DNA of 64,000 nt from Marsupella aquatica (taxonomy: Eukaryota; Marchantiophyta), in the NCBI GenBank assembly GCA_973895155.1, contig OZ316891.1, forward strand, positions 29,078,001-29,142,000. The letters run 5' to 3'. Positions 1 through 11,000 of this stretch are shown here, piece after piece. A model generated the notes under the pieces. It was not told the origin of the DNA and ran no database searches. It saw only the letters and a program-made list of their open reading frames with translations. Position 1 is the first letter of the stretch, and the number at the start of each line of letters is the position of its first letter. The position numbers were made by a program, and so were the translations under genes.

Positions 1-1088
1 GGCCCTCGAACTAATTTGGTGGATTTATGCTTGGTAACCCATCGGACTCCCTTTTGGGGGTCATGGCCTTCAACCCCATTGAAGGCCTGGGTTCCCCTAC
101 TCAAAGCCACGGCTCTTCCACAAAACACAACATGTCCTTCCACTGGTCATTGCAATTGTCCACAAGAAAATGTGGCTTGTCATGGTTTGCATCAGGATAC
201 AACATTATTTGTGCCTGTTGTGTCAAATGTACACACCCACAGCTTTGAGATTTGTCATTTGCCTTTGCCTAGCCGTGACTATAGACTGGAACTGCGTTTG
301 TCACAACCCATCTTTCCACCCGTCTTGGCAGGGAGAACATGTGTCCAATCAGCAATAATTAGTTCAAGGACCCTTGGTTATGTAAGCTTGAACTATTTGG
401 AGTTGCACATTTGAATAGAATGATAGATGAGAGAACAAAGATTAAATGGAGGATTCTAAATGAAGTGAATTTTAAAGGTAGTAATTAGGACAATTTCATT
501 GAAGACAAATATGAGTACATTTATGGTAATGCCGAGGGTAATTCTCCATGCAAAACATCTCCCTTAGTATCTTTATATCTATACAATACATATAACATTC
601 CATATAGTTCATGCAAAATATTACTTTGTCCATAGTAGTTGAAAGGTGTTAAAGTCCCTAGTTAGTATACCTCTACCCATAGTAGTTATGGTGTTTATTA
701 TCTTTGCTTGTTACTCCTCTATCCATGGTAGCCAAAGGGTTTCTTAAGCTAGTTACCTTGGTACATATTAGAGAAATTGAAAAGTTTCTTGGGTTTTGTA
801 TCTTAGCTGGGTAAATGTTAGAGTAGTTGAAGAGTTTCTTTCTACTTGTAATTATTTCATAAATGTAAATTAAATAGAAAATTGAAAGAGGTTATCTGGT
901 ATATCAATCACAACTCATCAAAAGATTATTTTCTTTCACCCCTATTTTACCCTTTTATTTGTTTACTTGAAATGTTATTTTTCAATTTTCTATTGTTTTT
1001 ACAGTTATAGGGTCTAATTGTTTTTCTTTGTCTCGCCTCAAACACGAATGATCGAATTTGGTTCTTCTTGCATGACTGACTGTAAGGG
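1..1088. other. Gene-free AT-rich stretch
   Basis: I see no coding exon with recognisable homology here. The short open frames near the left edge lack family motifs and codon structure. Nothing supports an RNA gene or a complete mobile element. Confidence 0.5.
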
Positions 1089-1167
1089 TCTTGTTTGTGA
1101 CAAATCATGCTGATGTGGCTACACGTGCATCCACGAATTTTGGAAGGAACTTCCCATGGCGGCCCCT
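1089..1167 (+). repeat. Dispersed repeat family, copy A (diverged)
   Basis: This stretch aligns with 2888-2963 and 62692-62767. Shared landmarks in order are TCTTGTTTG, then a TGATGTGGC/TGACATGGC block, then GAATTTTGGAAGGAAC, then a C-rich end. It is the most diverged of the three copies, and all lie in the same orientation. The family is unidentified, and a non-autonomous transposon is the simplest explanation. Confidence 0.6.
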
Positions 1168-1724
1168 AACAAATTTTCTGGGCCTTGGGATTGTGTTTTA
1201 TTCATATAAGTTTGGAGATACAACCCCAAGCCATTTTCACCTGGTCTCCATGAGCCTAACATATTAATACCCCTAATTATTATGTATCCTATTGCATTAT
1301 ATATCAATTAATACATGCTAAAACTTATACATGAATGTAACTACCAAAAGATCAACAACCCTCACTACTATTAATCTAATTAGGGTGAAAAGGAACTTAA
1401 TGTTACTAGCATGCAGTAAGAGGGGAAGAGGGCTTTTCTACATGAATTCAATCATGCTGGGGCCAAGGATTTTTTATTTGGAACCCGGGTTCACCCACCT
1501 CCTTTCATTGGGCAATTTTTTTTTATAAAAATGCATGACTTTTTCAGTAGGGAAGACTAATTCATGAGTGCATTCAATTTGTTTCATTGAAATCAGTGTG
1601 AGCAACACTAATTGCAGGGAACAACTTATATATCAGCTGATCAGCAGCTACAATGGCCTCCTTCCCTCCACCGCTACGTTACACCATCCTGATCCACCAT
1701 TCATGGAAAGTGACCAAATAAGAA

Positions 1725-1904
1725 TTAGTTTGTGGACCCCTATCTCATTTGTGTTTTTAGTTTTAATAGATGTTAAGTTTGAAAAGTAGTGATATATGTG
1801 TTGGACAATGTGTGATGTCAATATATGTGCTACTCCTCTTGAGTTTGTCGATTAGGGATTGAGATTGCTGCTGTGTCAGCCCTACAAGCATATCAACTGG
1901 CAGG
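1725..1904 (-). mobile_element. Decayed 3' fragment of a Helitron related to the one at 49.9-55 kb
   Basis: Read on the minus strand, 1831-1904 encodes about 25 residues (LPVDMLVGLTQQQSQSLID and a few more) that match the last exon of the Helitron at 50138-50439 in roughly 20 of 25 positions. Downstream of this coding piece both loci share scattered non-coding similarity, including a GGACAATG block, and both end at TTAGTT(C/T)GTGGACCCC on the plus strand. On the minus strand that is a CTAA|T Helitron-type 3' end. Upstream coding sequence is missing, so this is a truncated relic. Confidence 0.65.
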
Positions 1905-2027
1905 GTGAGATTTTATTGCATATCGACCGACCAACAACTGGATTACTGGGCCCTGATGATAGGGATGGCAGTGCTACCAAAGGCGTACATCCAATCACAT
2001 GACTGCCCAAATTGGAGCAGGCTCTAT

Positions 2028-2285
2028 GTTGCAGTCAGAGATGACAAGATGACACGGGAACATATATAGGCCTGCATGTGTCCTCTGAAAGATTGTTGTT
2101 TGAAGTACCTACTAACTAAAATAAACTCGACGCTCTGTGTTCTATTAATTTCCCTTGTTGCAGTCAGAGATGACAAGATGACACAGGAACATATATAGGC
2201 CTGCATGTGTCCTCTGAAAGATTGTCGTTTGAAGTACCTACGAACTAAAATAAACTCGACGCTCTGTGATCTATTCATTTTTCTT
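2028..2285. repeat. Tandem duplication, 129-bp unit, two copies
   Basis: Copies lie at 2028-2156 and 2157-2285 and begin with GTTGCAGTCAGAGATGACAA. They differ at only a handful of positions, so the duplication is fairly recent. No coding function is evident. Confidence 0.9.
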
Positions 2286-2789
2286 GGCATGGTTAAATTC
2301 AGAATATAATTAGAATGTTAAGCTACAACTGACACATGCAACATTCGATAAGCAGAACTCAATGATGTTGAGGGCTCTAACGCATGATAGTACCTGTACC
2401 GAGTGCACGTGCCTGCAGGAACACGAGGGATCGACAACTATAACTAGGCAAACTCAATCACATGCATGAATTGCAGTTGCTATGTGATTGAGGCCGAAGC
2501 TCATTAATAGATTGACTGAGCTTTTCCAATCTTCCCTCCAAATGTGTGAAGGTAGGGGATCTGGTAGTGACCAATAGTGTAAAGTGATCAAGCACAAGTT
2601 TCTAGATTTGTGAAGTCTTTCCATGTAAAACCCAAACAGAGTAATTATCCTTCCATGGATAAGCTTTACAGTCACGATTTAGGGTAAATCATGTGCTTGA
2701 CACTCCAGGTTTTGAGTCCCTGTGCACTATGTCAATGGCGAATAAGGACGGGCAGAGTTGGTTACGGTAACTAAAACAGTTATGTCAAA
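2286..2789. other. No gene seen
   Basis: Unremarkable AT-rich sequence between the 129-bp duplication and repeat copy B. No motif-bearing open frame was found on either strand. Confidence 0.5.
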
Positions 2790-2963
2790 TAGATTACATT
2801 ATGTTTTACGGCATGACGCCCTCAATTTTACCAAGAACTTGCCACAAACACAAAATGAGTAGTTATTTTAATTGGAAACAAATCCGTTCTTGTTTGCAAC
2901 ATGTCATGATGACATGGCACGCTGTGGAGTCTCGAATTTTGGAAGGAACCTCTAATGGGGTCC
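2790..2963 (+). repeat. Dispersed repeat family, copy B
   Basis: This copy aligns over about 175 bp with 62592-62767. Both start at ACATTATGTTTT..ACGGCA.G.CG, pass a TCTTGTTTG landmark, and end in a short hairpin of the form GGA(A/C)CCTCTARTGGGGTCC. The last 76 bp are roughly 80% identical between copies B and C. No open frame spans it. Confidence 0.65.
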
Positions 2964-4333
2964 GTAAAGAAACTCGCTTATGTTCTTGAAATTTCTGTAC
3001 TAACCCTGGGATGAAAGTGTTCTTTGGGCTCAGCGATCTATCTCCGAGACTGCACTTGACAAAGGCCTTATTAGTACTCACTAGCGCCCGAATACCTGTG
3101 TGTATCTGCTCCTTGTACCCAGACTCCACATGCCCGTCCCTAATCACAAGCTTAGTTTATCTATCAAAAATTTCTGTTATCACAGAACTTAGAGCCTATG
3201 GGCGCTTCACTCTATGGAGTAGGTCATGAATCGTAAGCTTTGATTGCAGATTGTAGTATAGTCTGTCTTTAGTCCATAGCCAATGAGGGCCCCTCGTTCT
3301 TATCTATTGGATGTCCACCAAGGAATAGAGAGTCGGGGGGGTTGGGGCTCTTCACCCAACTTAGACACTCAGTAGTTACGTAAGTAACCAACAAAGTTAC
3401 ATGGCATGACAAAATTCAAAGGTAAAAACACCCAACAAAGGGGAGAAAATAAAATCTACCCTAGTATTTGTTTCCCCACGTGCTTTGTAAGTCTTTGGGG
3501 CTCAACACCCTATCTTTCTGTTTATTGCAAACATGCATTATTTTGAGTAGAGCAACAGCCTTGTCTCCAGTTTCTCTACTTGTTGCCTAAGTCTTTGGAA
3601 ACAAGTGTCAGTTTCTCTCCTTGTTGCCTTCTTTGGAAACAAGTGTCTGTTGCACTATAGATTGCTCAGGCACCAACACTATCTTTGGAGTGCCTAGGTT
3701 GTTGGTCTTAAACCACCAATATTAATGTCCACAAGGTTTGAGGAGGACAAAAAAGTGCACCTTTTAACTTTCTTGAGAACAATATTGACTTATTTTGGTA
3801 GCCTGAATTTGCGAGAGTTTTGCTTTGAGTACAGTTGTGGCTTAAAGTCTCTAGACAAATTCCTCATTGTGACCCTCCTATGAGATTTACTCCATAGCTT
3901 TATCAGACTTCAATTTACTTTTGTGTAGGGCATTAATCCATATCATCGTGGGGACTCTCTTGTTTTTTTGGTTTTTTTTAAAATTAATTTGTTTTAAAGG
4001 GGTAATCTGTGAAACCCCGTAGAATGGGAAGGGTCAACCACAATAGTTGAACCAAAGACCTATTAGTCTCTACTCAAGTGAACTACCACAAAATCATGCC
4101 TCTTTGGGCAGGGACTCTCTTGTTTTAACCCCTCCAGACTTACTCTAAAGCTTTACAAGACTTTCCAATTTACTTTTTTGTAGGGATTTAATTCCATACA
4201 ATTGTAGGGACTCTCTTGAATGGTTTTTTTGGCTCTTTGGTCTCTCCCTGTATTCCCACTTGTTTTTGACCCTTTTTGTTCTTCAGGGGGTCTGATATAT
4301 ACAGAGTAGGGTGTCTCAAAGTAGGGCTATAAG
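2964..4333. other. Gene-free stretch with local direct repeats
   Basis: No gene is supported. Two local duplications are visible. At 3565-3655 there are two ~45-bp copies of a segment containing TTGTTGCCT and TTTGGAAACAAGTGTC. A ~100-bp segment with CAATTTACTTTTxTGTAGGG and GGGACTCTCTTG occurs near 3870-3970 and again near 4127-4225. Both look like slippage or unequal-crossover products in non-coding DNA. Confidence 0.55.
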
Positions 4334-4454
4334 GAAAAGTTATGGGACACCAGTATGCCCATAAAACACCTTATGATCAGACTTTACGGGCCATTAGGGT
4401 GTGTCAAAGCACAATTGTACCTGAGTTATGGCTTAGGACATAAAACATACTTAT
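4334..4454 (+). repeat. 156-bp tandem repeat, first copy (left part, split by the copia insertion)
   Basis: The sequence from AAAAGTTATGGGACACCAG onward is repeated beyond the retrotransposon at 10845-11000. Removing the element and one CTTAT target duplication joins 4334-4454 to 10810-10844, giving a 156-bp unit that matches the intact second copy. This proves the insertion point independently of the LTR evidence. Confidence 0.9.
4450..4454. repeat. Target-site duplication CTTAT (left copy)
   Basis: CTTAT directly precedes the left LTR, and the same five bases follow the right LTR at 10805-10809. The neighbouring satellite unit carries the uninterrupted site ACATACTTATGGCCA near 10957-10971. 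Confidence 0.95.
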
Positions 4455-4875
4455 TGTTGAGCATAGACGACGATCGCAACGGCAAGCCCATGAACCATCC
4501 AACGCACAATAGTCGACACAAGAGATACGTGGTTCACCTCCTTGAGGCTACGTCCACGGGAACACACAAGAGAGCTTTATTGAACTATAAGCCCGTCGGC
4601 TATACCGAGTCTCCACAGTGTAAGCTCTCCCTATCTCTCAAGTGGCTCCATAACAATGAGCCTTGGTTCTACCTCTCCAAGCACACATGCCTCTTATGAT
4701 ATAGTGTGCAACTTAGTTGTACCTAACCACATAGTTGTACCTAATCACGTAGTTGTACCTAACCACATAGTTGTACCTAATCACGTAGTTGTACCTAACC
4801 ACGTAGTTGTACCAACCCACGTTGTTGTACCAACCACGTCATACCTAACCTAGACGTAAGAGTAAATACCCAACA
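4455..4875 (-). repeat. 3' LTR of the copia element (421 bp)
   Basis: It starts TGTTGAGCATAG and ends ATACCCAACA as read on the plus strand. It matches the right LTR throughout except for a few substitutions and two missing 18-bp repeat units. It lies downstream of RNase H on the coding strand, beside the polypurine tract. Confidence 0.95.
4707..4845 (-). repeat. U3 minisatellite in the 3' LTR, about seven 18-bp units
   Basis: The repeated unit is AGTTGTACCTAAYCACRT. Units alternate between AACCACAT and AATCACGT variants, giving a 36-bp higher-order period. In element orientation the array sits upstream of a TATA-like ACTATATC (4698-4706), where enhancer repeats are known in other plant copia LTRs. 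A regulatory role is inference. Confidence 0.85.
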
Positions 4876-4887
4876 ATCTTCCCCTTG
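4876..4887 (-). promoter_or_regulatory. Polypurine tract of the copia element
   Basis: On the coding strand the sequence is AAGGGGAAGAT immediately before the 3' LTR. This is the usual primer for plus-strand synthesis in LTR retroelements. Confidence 0.85.
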
Positions 4888-5065
4888 ACTCTGGTCTAGG
4901 GGAGAGTAATACTGCCAATGTATATGATCCCTCAGCGGGAAGTTCTGGACAAAAACCAAACCGGTTTCCCTCTCTAACTAGAGCAAACCAGAACTAAGCC
5001 GTAGGCTAATACATAGGAATGAGGAAGAGCATATATCAGTAATTACAATAAATGTTAAGAAAACT

Positions 5066-6794
5066 CTACTTGTGATGCAATTGCAAAACCTGCAATACGT
5101 CACGATGTCTAGAGAAACTCTCCAAAGGAATCACTTTGGTAAATGCATCAACCGGGTTGAGTTTACCATCAATCTTGACTAGCTCAAACAAATTATCAGA
5201 CACAGCCTGCCTGATAAAAATGGTACCTGACGTCAATGTGCTTCACTCTGCTGTCCATCACCTGGTTCACAGCAAGGTGGAGCGCACTTTGACTATCACA
5301 ATGGAGCTTCACATTCCCCTGTGGCAATCCCATTTCAGTGATAAGTCTATCCAACCAAATCGCTTCCTTTGCTGCTTCCGCAGCTGCAACATACTCCGCT
5401 TCTGTAGTAGACTGAGCAATACACTTCTGCAAAGTAGACCTCCAACTTATGCATCCACCGCCAAGTGTGAACACGTATCCTGTTGTTGATCTCCTTCGGT
5501 CCAAATCTTGTCCATAGTCAGAATCTACATAGTCAATCAATGATCTAGCATTCTTTGCATTCGCATAAAATAAAAGACCATGATCCACGGTACCCTTCAA
5601 GTACCTGATAATCCACTTCACTGCTTCCCAGTGTACCTTCCCTGGATTCGACATGTACCTGCTCACCTTGCCCATAGCCATGGCAAGATCAGGTCTAGTG
5701 CAAGTCATCAAATACATGAGACTCCCCACTGCCTTGTCATACGGAACCTTTGACATCAACCCCTTCTCTGTGTCATCCGTAGGACAGAACGCTGATGATA
5801 ACTTGAAGTGTGGAGCCAACGGGGTACTTACTGGCTTGCTATTCCTCATGTTGAACCTTGCAATTACCTTCCTCGCATAACTGCTCTGCGTCAACCATAG
5901 CTTGCCAGCCTCCAAGTCCCTAGTGATCTCCATACCCAAAATCCTCTTAGCTGGCCCTAAGTCCTTCATCTTAAACTCTGCACTAAGCAGTGCCTTGAGC
6001 TTAACAATCTCAGACCTATCCTTGGCTGCAATTAGCATGTCATCCACATAAAGTACTAAAACAATGAACCCAAAGACAACATTCTTCACCGGTTTCAAAT
6101 ACACACAAGGGTCAAATACACTTATGTGAAAACCTTGTGACCGAATCCAATCGTCAAACCGCTTGTTCCACTGTCTTGGTGACTGCTTCAACCCATACAA
6201 GGATTTCAGCAATCTGCAAACCAATTCCTCCTGTCCTCTCTTCACAAAACCTAGCGGTTGTCTCATGAAGATCACCTCTTCCAATGTGCCATAGAGGAAA
6301 GCTGTGACAACATCCATCTGATCTAGCAGCAGACCAAACATTACAACAAGTACACACAATAGTCGTATTGTAGAGTACTTAGCAACTAGTGAGAAGACCT
6401 CATTGTAATCCACACCTTTCTCTTGTGTGAATCCATTCGCTACCAACCTAGCCTTGTAGACCTTTGATCCACCTCCTATGGAATTATCCTTCAGCTTATA
6501 AATCCACTTGCTGTCCACCACTTGCTGACCCTTAGGCAGCTTAACAAGCTCCCAAGTTTTGTTGTCCTTTAGTGACTGCATCTCCGTTTGCATTGCTGCA
6601 GTCCACTTCTGCTTCTCCTTTGAAGCACTGGCCTCATGAAATGAAGAAGGTTCCCCTTCTTCCAAAATTAACGCATCACCCTCATCATCAGCTGCAAAAT
6701 CATCCTCTTGCAGTTGAGATGAATCAACCCACTGTCCATACCTAGGAGGAGCGCGTACAGTATGACCAGATGTTCTTCTAGCCGATGAATCCGG
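5066..6794 (-). pseudogene. Copia reverse transcriptase and RNase H region of pol
   Basis: This is the third part of the polyprotein and would copy element RNA into DNA. It opens with the WELVKLP and VDSKWIYKLK blocks of the copia RVT_2 domain. It keeps the catalytic aspartates in DVVTAFLYG and YVDDM, then RNase H motifs around DSDYGQDLDRRRSTTGY, TEAEYVA and HCDSQSAL. The frame continues directly from the integrase part across the stop at 6795-6797. Near 5216-5220 a run of five A (plus strand) shifts the frame, so the open frame ends at 5196. The conserved last ~45 codons continue in another frame to a stop at 5066. The enzyme core is intact and only its tail is displaced. Confidence 0.93.
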
Positions 6795-8339
6795 TTAAAT
6801 TGCGTCTACTGGTACAATTTGAAGCTCAACAGCATCCACTTGCTGCTCACCAGCATCAACAAACTCCTCTAGTTCCTCTAGCACAGGAACCAGCTCCATA
6901 ATTGGAGCAACTCCTTCTCTCCGGTCATGCACTTCATAACCAATCTCCCCCTCAACGAGATCCGGGATAGGAGATTTTCCTTTGTCAGTACGGGAGACCT
7001 GAGTATTCTCCCCCTCCTTCAATAATCTGGATTCATTGAAGGAAACATCCCTACTGACAACGAGCTTACAGGCAATAGGATCCCATAGCCTAAAGGCTTT
7101 CACACCACTCTGGTACCCAAGAAAAACACATTTCTTGGAGGTAGGATCCAACTTGGTCCTATTCTGCTTCGGTGTGAGAGCATATGCATCACTTCCAAAA
7201 ACTACCAAGCCATGATAGTCTGCTTGCCGCTTATAGCGCATCTCAAACGGCGTTTTGAAATTGATAGCACTAGAAGGAGAAAGATTTACCAAATAAGCTA
7301 CGGTATTGACAACTTCTACCCAAAATTCTTGTGGTAAACCTGATTGGCTCAACATACTTCGTGACCGCTCCAACAGTGTTCGATTGAGCCTCTCAGCGAC
7401 ACCATTCTGCTGCGGAGTATAAACTGTGGTGAGATGACGAGTTATCCCCTGTTCTGAACAGTACTTTTCAAATTCCATTGAAGTGTACTCCCCGCCGTTG
7501 TCTGACCTCAGACTCTTCACCCTTGTATCCAAACACTTGATCGTGTTTCCAGTCTGATTCTCCACCTGGGCCTTCCACTTCTTAAAAATGGACAAGACAT
7601 CAGACTTATGCGTCATGAAATAAATCCACACAAATCTTGAGTAATCATCAATAAATGATACATAGTATAACATTTCAGAGTGTGAGGGAGTCGGGGATGG
7701 ACCCCACACGTCACTATGTATGTACTCAAGAACCGCTTTGGAACGATGAGTTCCAACACCAAAAGCACGACGATGCTTCTTTCCAAGAATGCAATGCTCA
7801 CAGAACTCTAATTTACAAGATTGCAAATCAGAAATGAGTCCATTCTTCCGTAAGATCGCCAAACCCTTCTCACTCATATGGCCTAGTCGTGAATGCCATA
7901 GTTGAGTCATCTCCTCGTGAGACTTGGTTATATTGGCCTCTCCACATACAGTATTGCCCTGTAACACATACAAATTTTTTTGTCTGCTCCCCTTCAAAAT
8001 CACTGTCTCTCCCGATCTGACTTGAAGTTCACCATCAATAACGCTCCATTGATGACCATTTGAATCCAACACACCGAGTGAAATCAGATTCTTACGCATG
8101 CCAGGTACATACCTGACTCCGGACACTGTGCACACAACGCCATCAAACATTTGAATCCTCACAAACCCAATTCCCTCAATTTGACAGGAGTGATCATTTC
8201 CCATCAGAACTGAACCGTTTGAAACAGAGTAAGAACTGAAAAACTCATGAATGTAACAAATATGAAAAGAGCAAGCACAATCAAGAATCCACACATCATC
8301 TGCTCTCCTAGATGACGTGCACAGGGCATACCCCCGGCT
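6795..8339 (-). pseudogene. Copia protease and integrase region of pol
   Basis: The protease start shows the usual WILD..C.FH.C context, but the catalytic Asp-Ser/Thr-Gly triplet reads Asp-Cys-Ala, which should inactivate it. Next comes the zinc-binding GAG-pre-integrase motif (LWHSRLGH .. CEHCILGK). The integrase core follows with the acidic triad in SDVWGP, SDNGGEY and NGVAERLNRT. Downstream is the acidic linker toward reverse transcriptase. The frame is continuous with gag upstream, interrupted by TGA at 8340-8342, and with RT downstream, interrupted by TAA at 6795-6797. A single gag-pol polyprotein is therefore the ancestral state. Confidence 0.93.
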
Positions 8340-9403
8340 TCATAAAACATACTCATCATTGAGTAAATTAGCTTCTCCATCAGCCCTAGCCACATTTGCC
8401 GATGAAGTTTCCGCTGCCTTTTCCTTACAGTCTCGCTTGAAGTGTCCAACTTGGTTGCACTTCCAACATGTCACTTGCCTCCTCTGAGGGGATTTACCCT
8501 TGGACTTAGAGCTGGATTTAGATCTAAACTGGGTTCTACGGTCCCCAGTTGGTCGCTGCATACTCCTCCCACGGTTAACATTGAGGGCAGCACCAGATGA
8601 CGAAGGCTGTGACGTGATGTGCATCTTCTGCTGAAGATCATCACTAAGTAGAGAACTTACCACGTCATTGTATGAAATGGTATCCCTATCACGATGCAAC
8701 AACACTCGTGATAGGGACTGGTAAGATGGAGGCAATGAACTAAGAAGCTGCAGAGCCTTCGTCTCATCATTCAAAGTCTCCCCAAGGTTTTCCAAGTCAA
8801 CGACCATGTCGTTGAAAGCATCCACATGGTCTTGCAACTTTGTACCGGAGTCCTTCATCCTGAAACTCATCAGTCCTTCATCCTGAAACTCATCAGTTTG
8901 TAGGAAGTGTAGAGCCGGTTCGACAACTCCTTGCGGTGATACTTGCTCTACAATTCCGCAAACAAGGACATGCAATCCTTATGTGCACCCAACTGCTTGA
9001 TGATGGGAGGCATGAGATAGAGTGTAACACACCATACTCCTTGCTCCTGCATGCGGTCCCATTGTTTCTCATCAACATCTTCTTCACGAGGGCTCAGCAG
9101 TTGGCCCATCCCTGACGCATAGAGCACTCCCTTCACCTGCTTCTCCCATAGCAAGTAGTCAGAGCGCCCATCATACTTTGTCACTTCATACTTGAGTCCC
9201 CCAAGCTTGAAAGTCCCCATCTTCTTCTTTGGCACTACCGTGAGCTCCGGTAGTAGTACTGCTTCCTCCACCACACGCTGCACCGATGATGGTATCGGTG
9301 TCACGTGCTCTTCCTCCTGCTCCTCTCTCTGCCCCTCAAACCGTCGCGGTGATCCTCGTGCTTCAAGTTCCACGTCTTCGAAAAACTCCTCCAAATCACT
9401 CAT
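8340..9403 (-). pseudogene. Copia gag (capsid/nucleocapsid), broken
   Basis: Gag would form the virus-like particle. The N-terminal part (8948-9403) starts MSDLEEFFED and holds the copia gag block LKYEVTKYDGRSDYLLWE. It stops at TAG 8948-8950. The C-terminal part contains DAFNDMVVDLENLG, LLSSLPPSYQSL and a zinc knuckle CWKCNQVGHFKRDC (C-x2-C-x4-H-x4-C). Two lesions separate the halves: the stop, and a perfect 23-bp tandem duplication at 8851-8873/8874-8896 that shifts the frame. A further in-frame TGA at 8340-8342 separates gag from pol. Confidence 0.92.
8851..8896. repeat. Perfect 23-bp tandem duplication inside gag
   Basis: TCCTTCATCCTGAAACTCAT plus CAG occurs twice head to tail. Because 23 is not a multiple of three, the second copy throws gag out of frame. 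Frame analysis shows that one copy fits the flanking gag frames. Confidence 0.95.
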
Positions 9404-10333
9404 ATGAGAGAATCACAAAAAATATCGTTTTTCACCACTTCTCAAAAAACTCGAAAATCAACACCGCCGCGTAGCCCACAAAGCTAGGAGTCCAATACTG
9501 AAAAAACCAAAATCAAAATCAAAATTTGACGGAAAAGTTATTCAAATTTTGGTCGAGGTGGATAAAACCTTGGGAAACTCCCCCGTTTTGACCACCTGAG
9601 GGAATAACCGAAATACCAAGTACAAACCGTCGTTGGAATTGCAATGTGATTGGTGCGCCGCGTTGCCAACTTCAATGGCTTGTTAACAACGAATGTTGAT
9701 CAATTGCACTTGGTGCCGTCACCAAGTCCAACAGCATAATTGATTTTTGCTTAGCCTTCCTCTTTGCATCAAAGAGCCAATCCCGGACTCAAAACAATCG
9801 TCTTGCCTCAATCTCTCCGTTGAGTCAAAACACTTGACGCTTCTCCCTCCAAGTTGATTGCCACGACAAGAAACCCCGATCAGGCAAAAGAGGACTCCAT
9901 AGCCGGTCAGAAAAATCAAAATGTTTCTTTTGCTCGTCCCGTCGCACACGGTACTCACTTGGTAACAAATCAGCTACCAAAACAAACAGCTCATCCTGAT
10001 CTACAAGTAGAGCTACAACATGCGATGCCTCCTTCGCCGTAGAGCTCACACCATCGAGAAAACAAACTCTGGTCCCTCCTCCGAAAAACCGTCGAACACG
10101 AATGTTGCCAACTTTCTTCACAAAATCCAGAACGACGAAAACTTAGATCTCTCTGCACCACGAGCTCCGTTCAGCGATTTCTTCACACCGTTAGAAAGCT
10201 CTTGCCCCGATCTATCCGTTGAGCCCATAAACTCCAAGTTCCATGCGACGGAACTCCGGGAAATCCACCGACACTCAACGCTGGAAAAACCGTCATGAAA
10301 TCCCGTCATGAACACACGTCACCTCCCAAGCAT

Positions 10334-10345
10334 GCTCTGATACCA
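10334..10345 (-). promoter_or_regulatory. Primer binding site, initiator tRNA-Met type
   Basis: On the coding strand this reads TGGTATCAGAGC, two bases inside the 5' LTR. It is complementary to the 3' end of plant initiator tRNA-Met, the common primer of plant copia elements. Confidence 0.93.
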
Positions 10346-10347
10346 AT

Positions 10348-10804
10348 TGTTGAGCATAGACGACGATCGCAACGGCAAGCCCATGAACCATCCAACGCAC
10401 AATAGTCGACACAAGAGATACGTGGTTCACCTCCTTGAGGCTACGTTCATGGGAACACACAAGAGAGCTTTACTGAACTCTAAGCCCGTCGGCTATACCG
10501 AGTCTCCATAGTGTAAGCTCTCCCTATCTCTCAAGTGGCTCCATAACAATGAGCCTTGGTTCTACCTTTCCAAGCACACATGCCTCTTATGATATAGTGT
10601 GCAACTTAGTTGTACCTAACCACATAGTTGTACCTAATCACGTAGTTGTACCTAACCACATAGTTGTACCTAATCACATAGTTGTACCTAACCACGTAGT
10701 TGTACCTAATCACGTAGTTATACCTAACCACGTAGTTGTACCAACCCACGTTGTTGTACCAACCACGTCATACCTAACCTAGACGTAAGAGTAAATACCC
10801 AACA
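10348..10804 (-). repeat. 5' LTR of the copia element (457 bp)
   Basis: This has the same ends as the left LTR and is 36 bp longer because its U3 array has about nine instead of seven 18-bp units (10602-10766). A TATA-like element lies at 10591-10600 on the minus strand, downstream of the array in element orientation. Transcription of the element would start in this LTR. Confidence 0.95.
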
Positions 10805-11000
10805 CTTATGGCCAGGACAAAATAGTTATGGGTACCAAAATAAAGAAAAGTTATGGGACACCAGTATGCCCATAAAGCACCTTATGACCAGACTTTACGG
10901 GCCATTAGGGGGTGTCAAAGCACAGTTGTATTTGAGTTACAGTTCAAGACATAAAACATACTTATGGCCAAGACAAAATAGTTATGGTGACCAAAATATG
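10805..11000 (+). repeat. Right target duplication, tail of first and complete second copy of the 156-bp tandem repeat
   Basis: CTTAT at 10805-10809 is the right target duplication. The tail of the interrupted unit runs to 10844, and a second full unit spans 10845-11000, including the empty-site sequence. Landmarks are GGGACACCAGTATGCCCAT and TTTACGGGCCATTAGGG. Confidence 0.88.

Larger units (their letters stand above)
4455..10804 (-). mobile_element. Ty1/copia LTR retrotransposon, structurally complete but coding-defective
   Basis: The element is 6350 bp and reads right to left. It has two similar LTRs beginning TGTTGAGC and ending CCCAACA, a 5-bp target duplication, an initiator-tRNA-Met primer site beside the right (5') LTR, and a polypurine tract beside the left (3') LTR. 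The internal order is gag, protease, integrase, reverse transcriptase, RNase H, which is diagnostic of Pseudoviridae/copia rather than gypsy. About eight substitutions separate the LTRs outside a repeat-number difference, roughly 2%, so insertion is fairly recent. The reading frame is broken in several places, so any mobility would need proteins from another copy. Confidence 0.95.

Noticed and set aside
4707-4845. Regular short repeats as a possible CRISPR array
   Set aside because: Units are contiguous 18-mers without unique spacers, lie inside an LTR, and the genome is a plant nucleus.
10334-10345. tRNA-Met-like sequence as a tRNA gene
   Set aside because: Only the 12-base acceptor complement is present; it is the primer site of the copia element. 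The same applies to 63603-63614.
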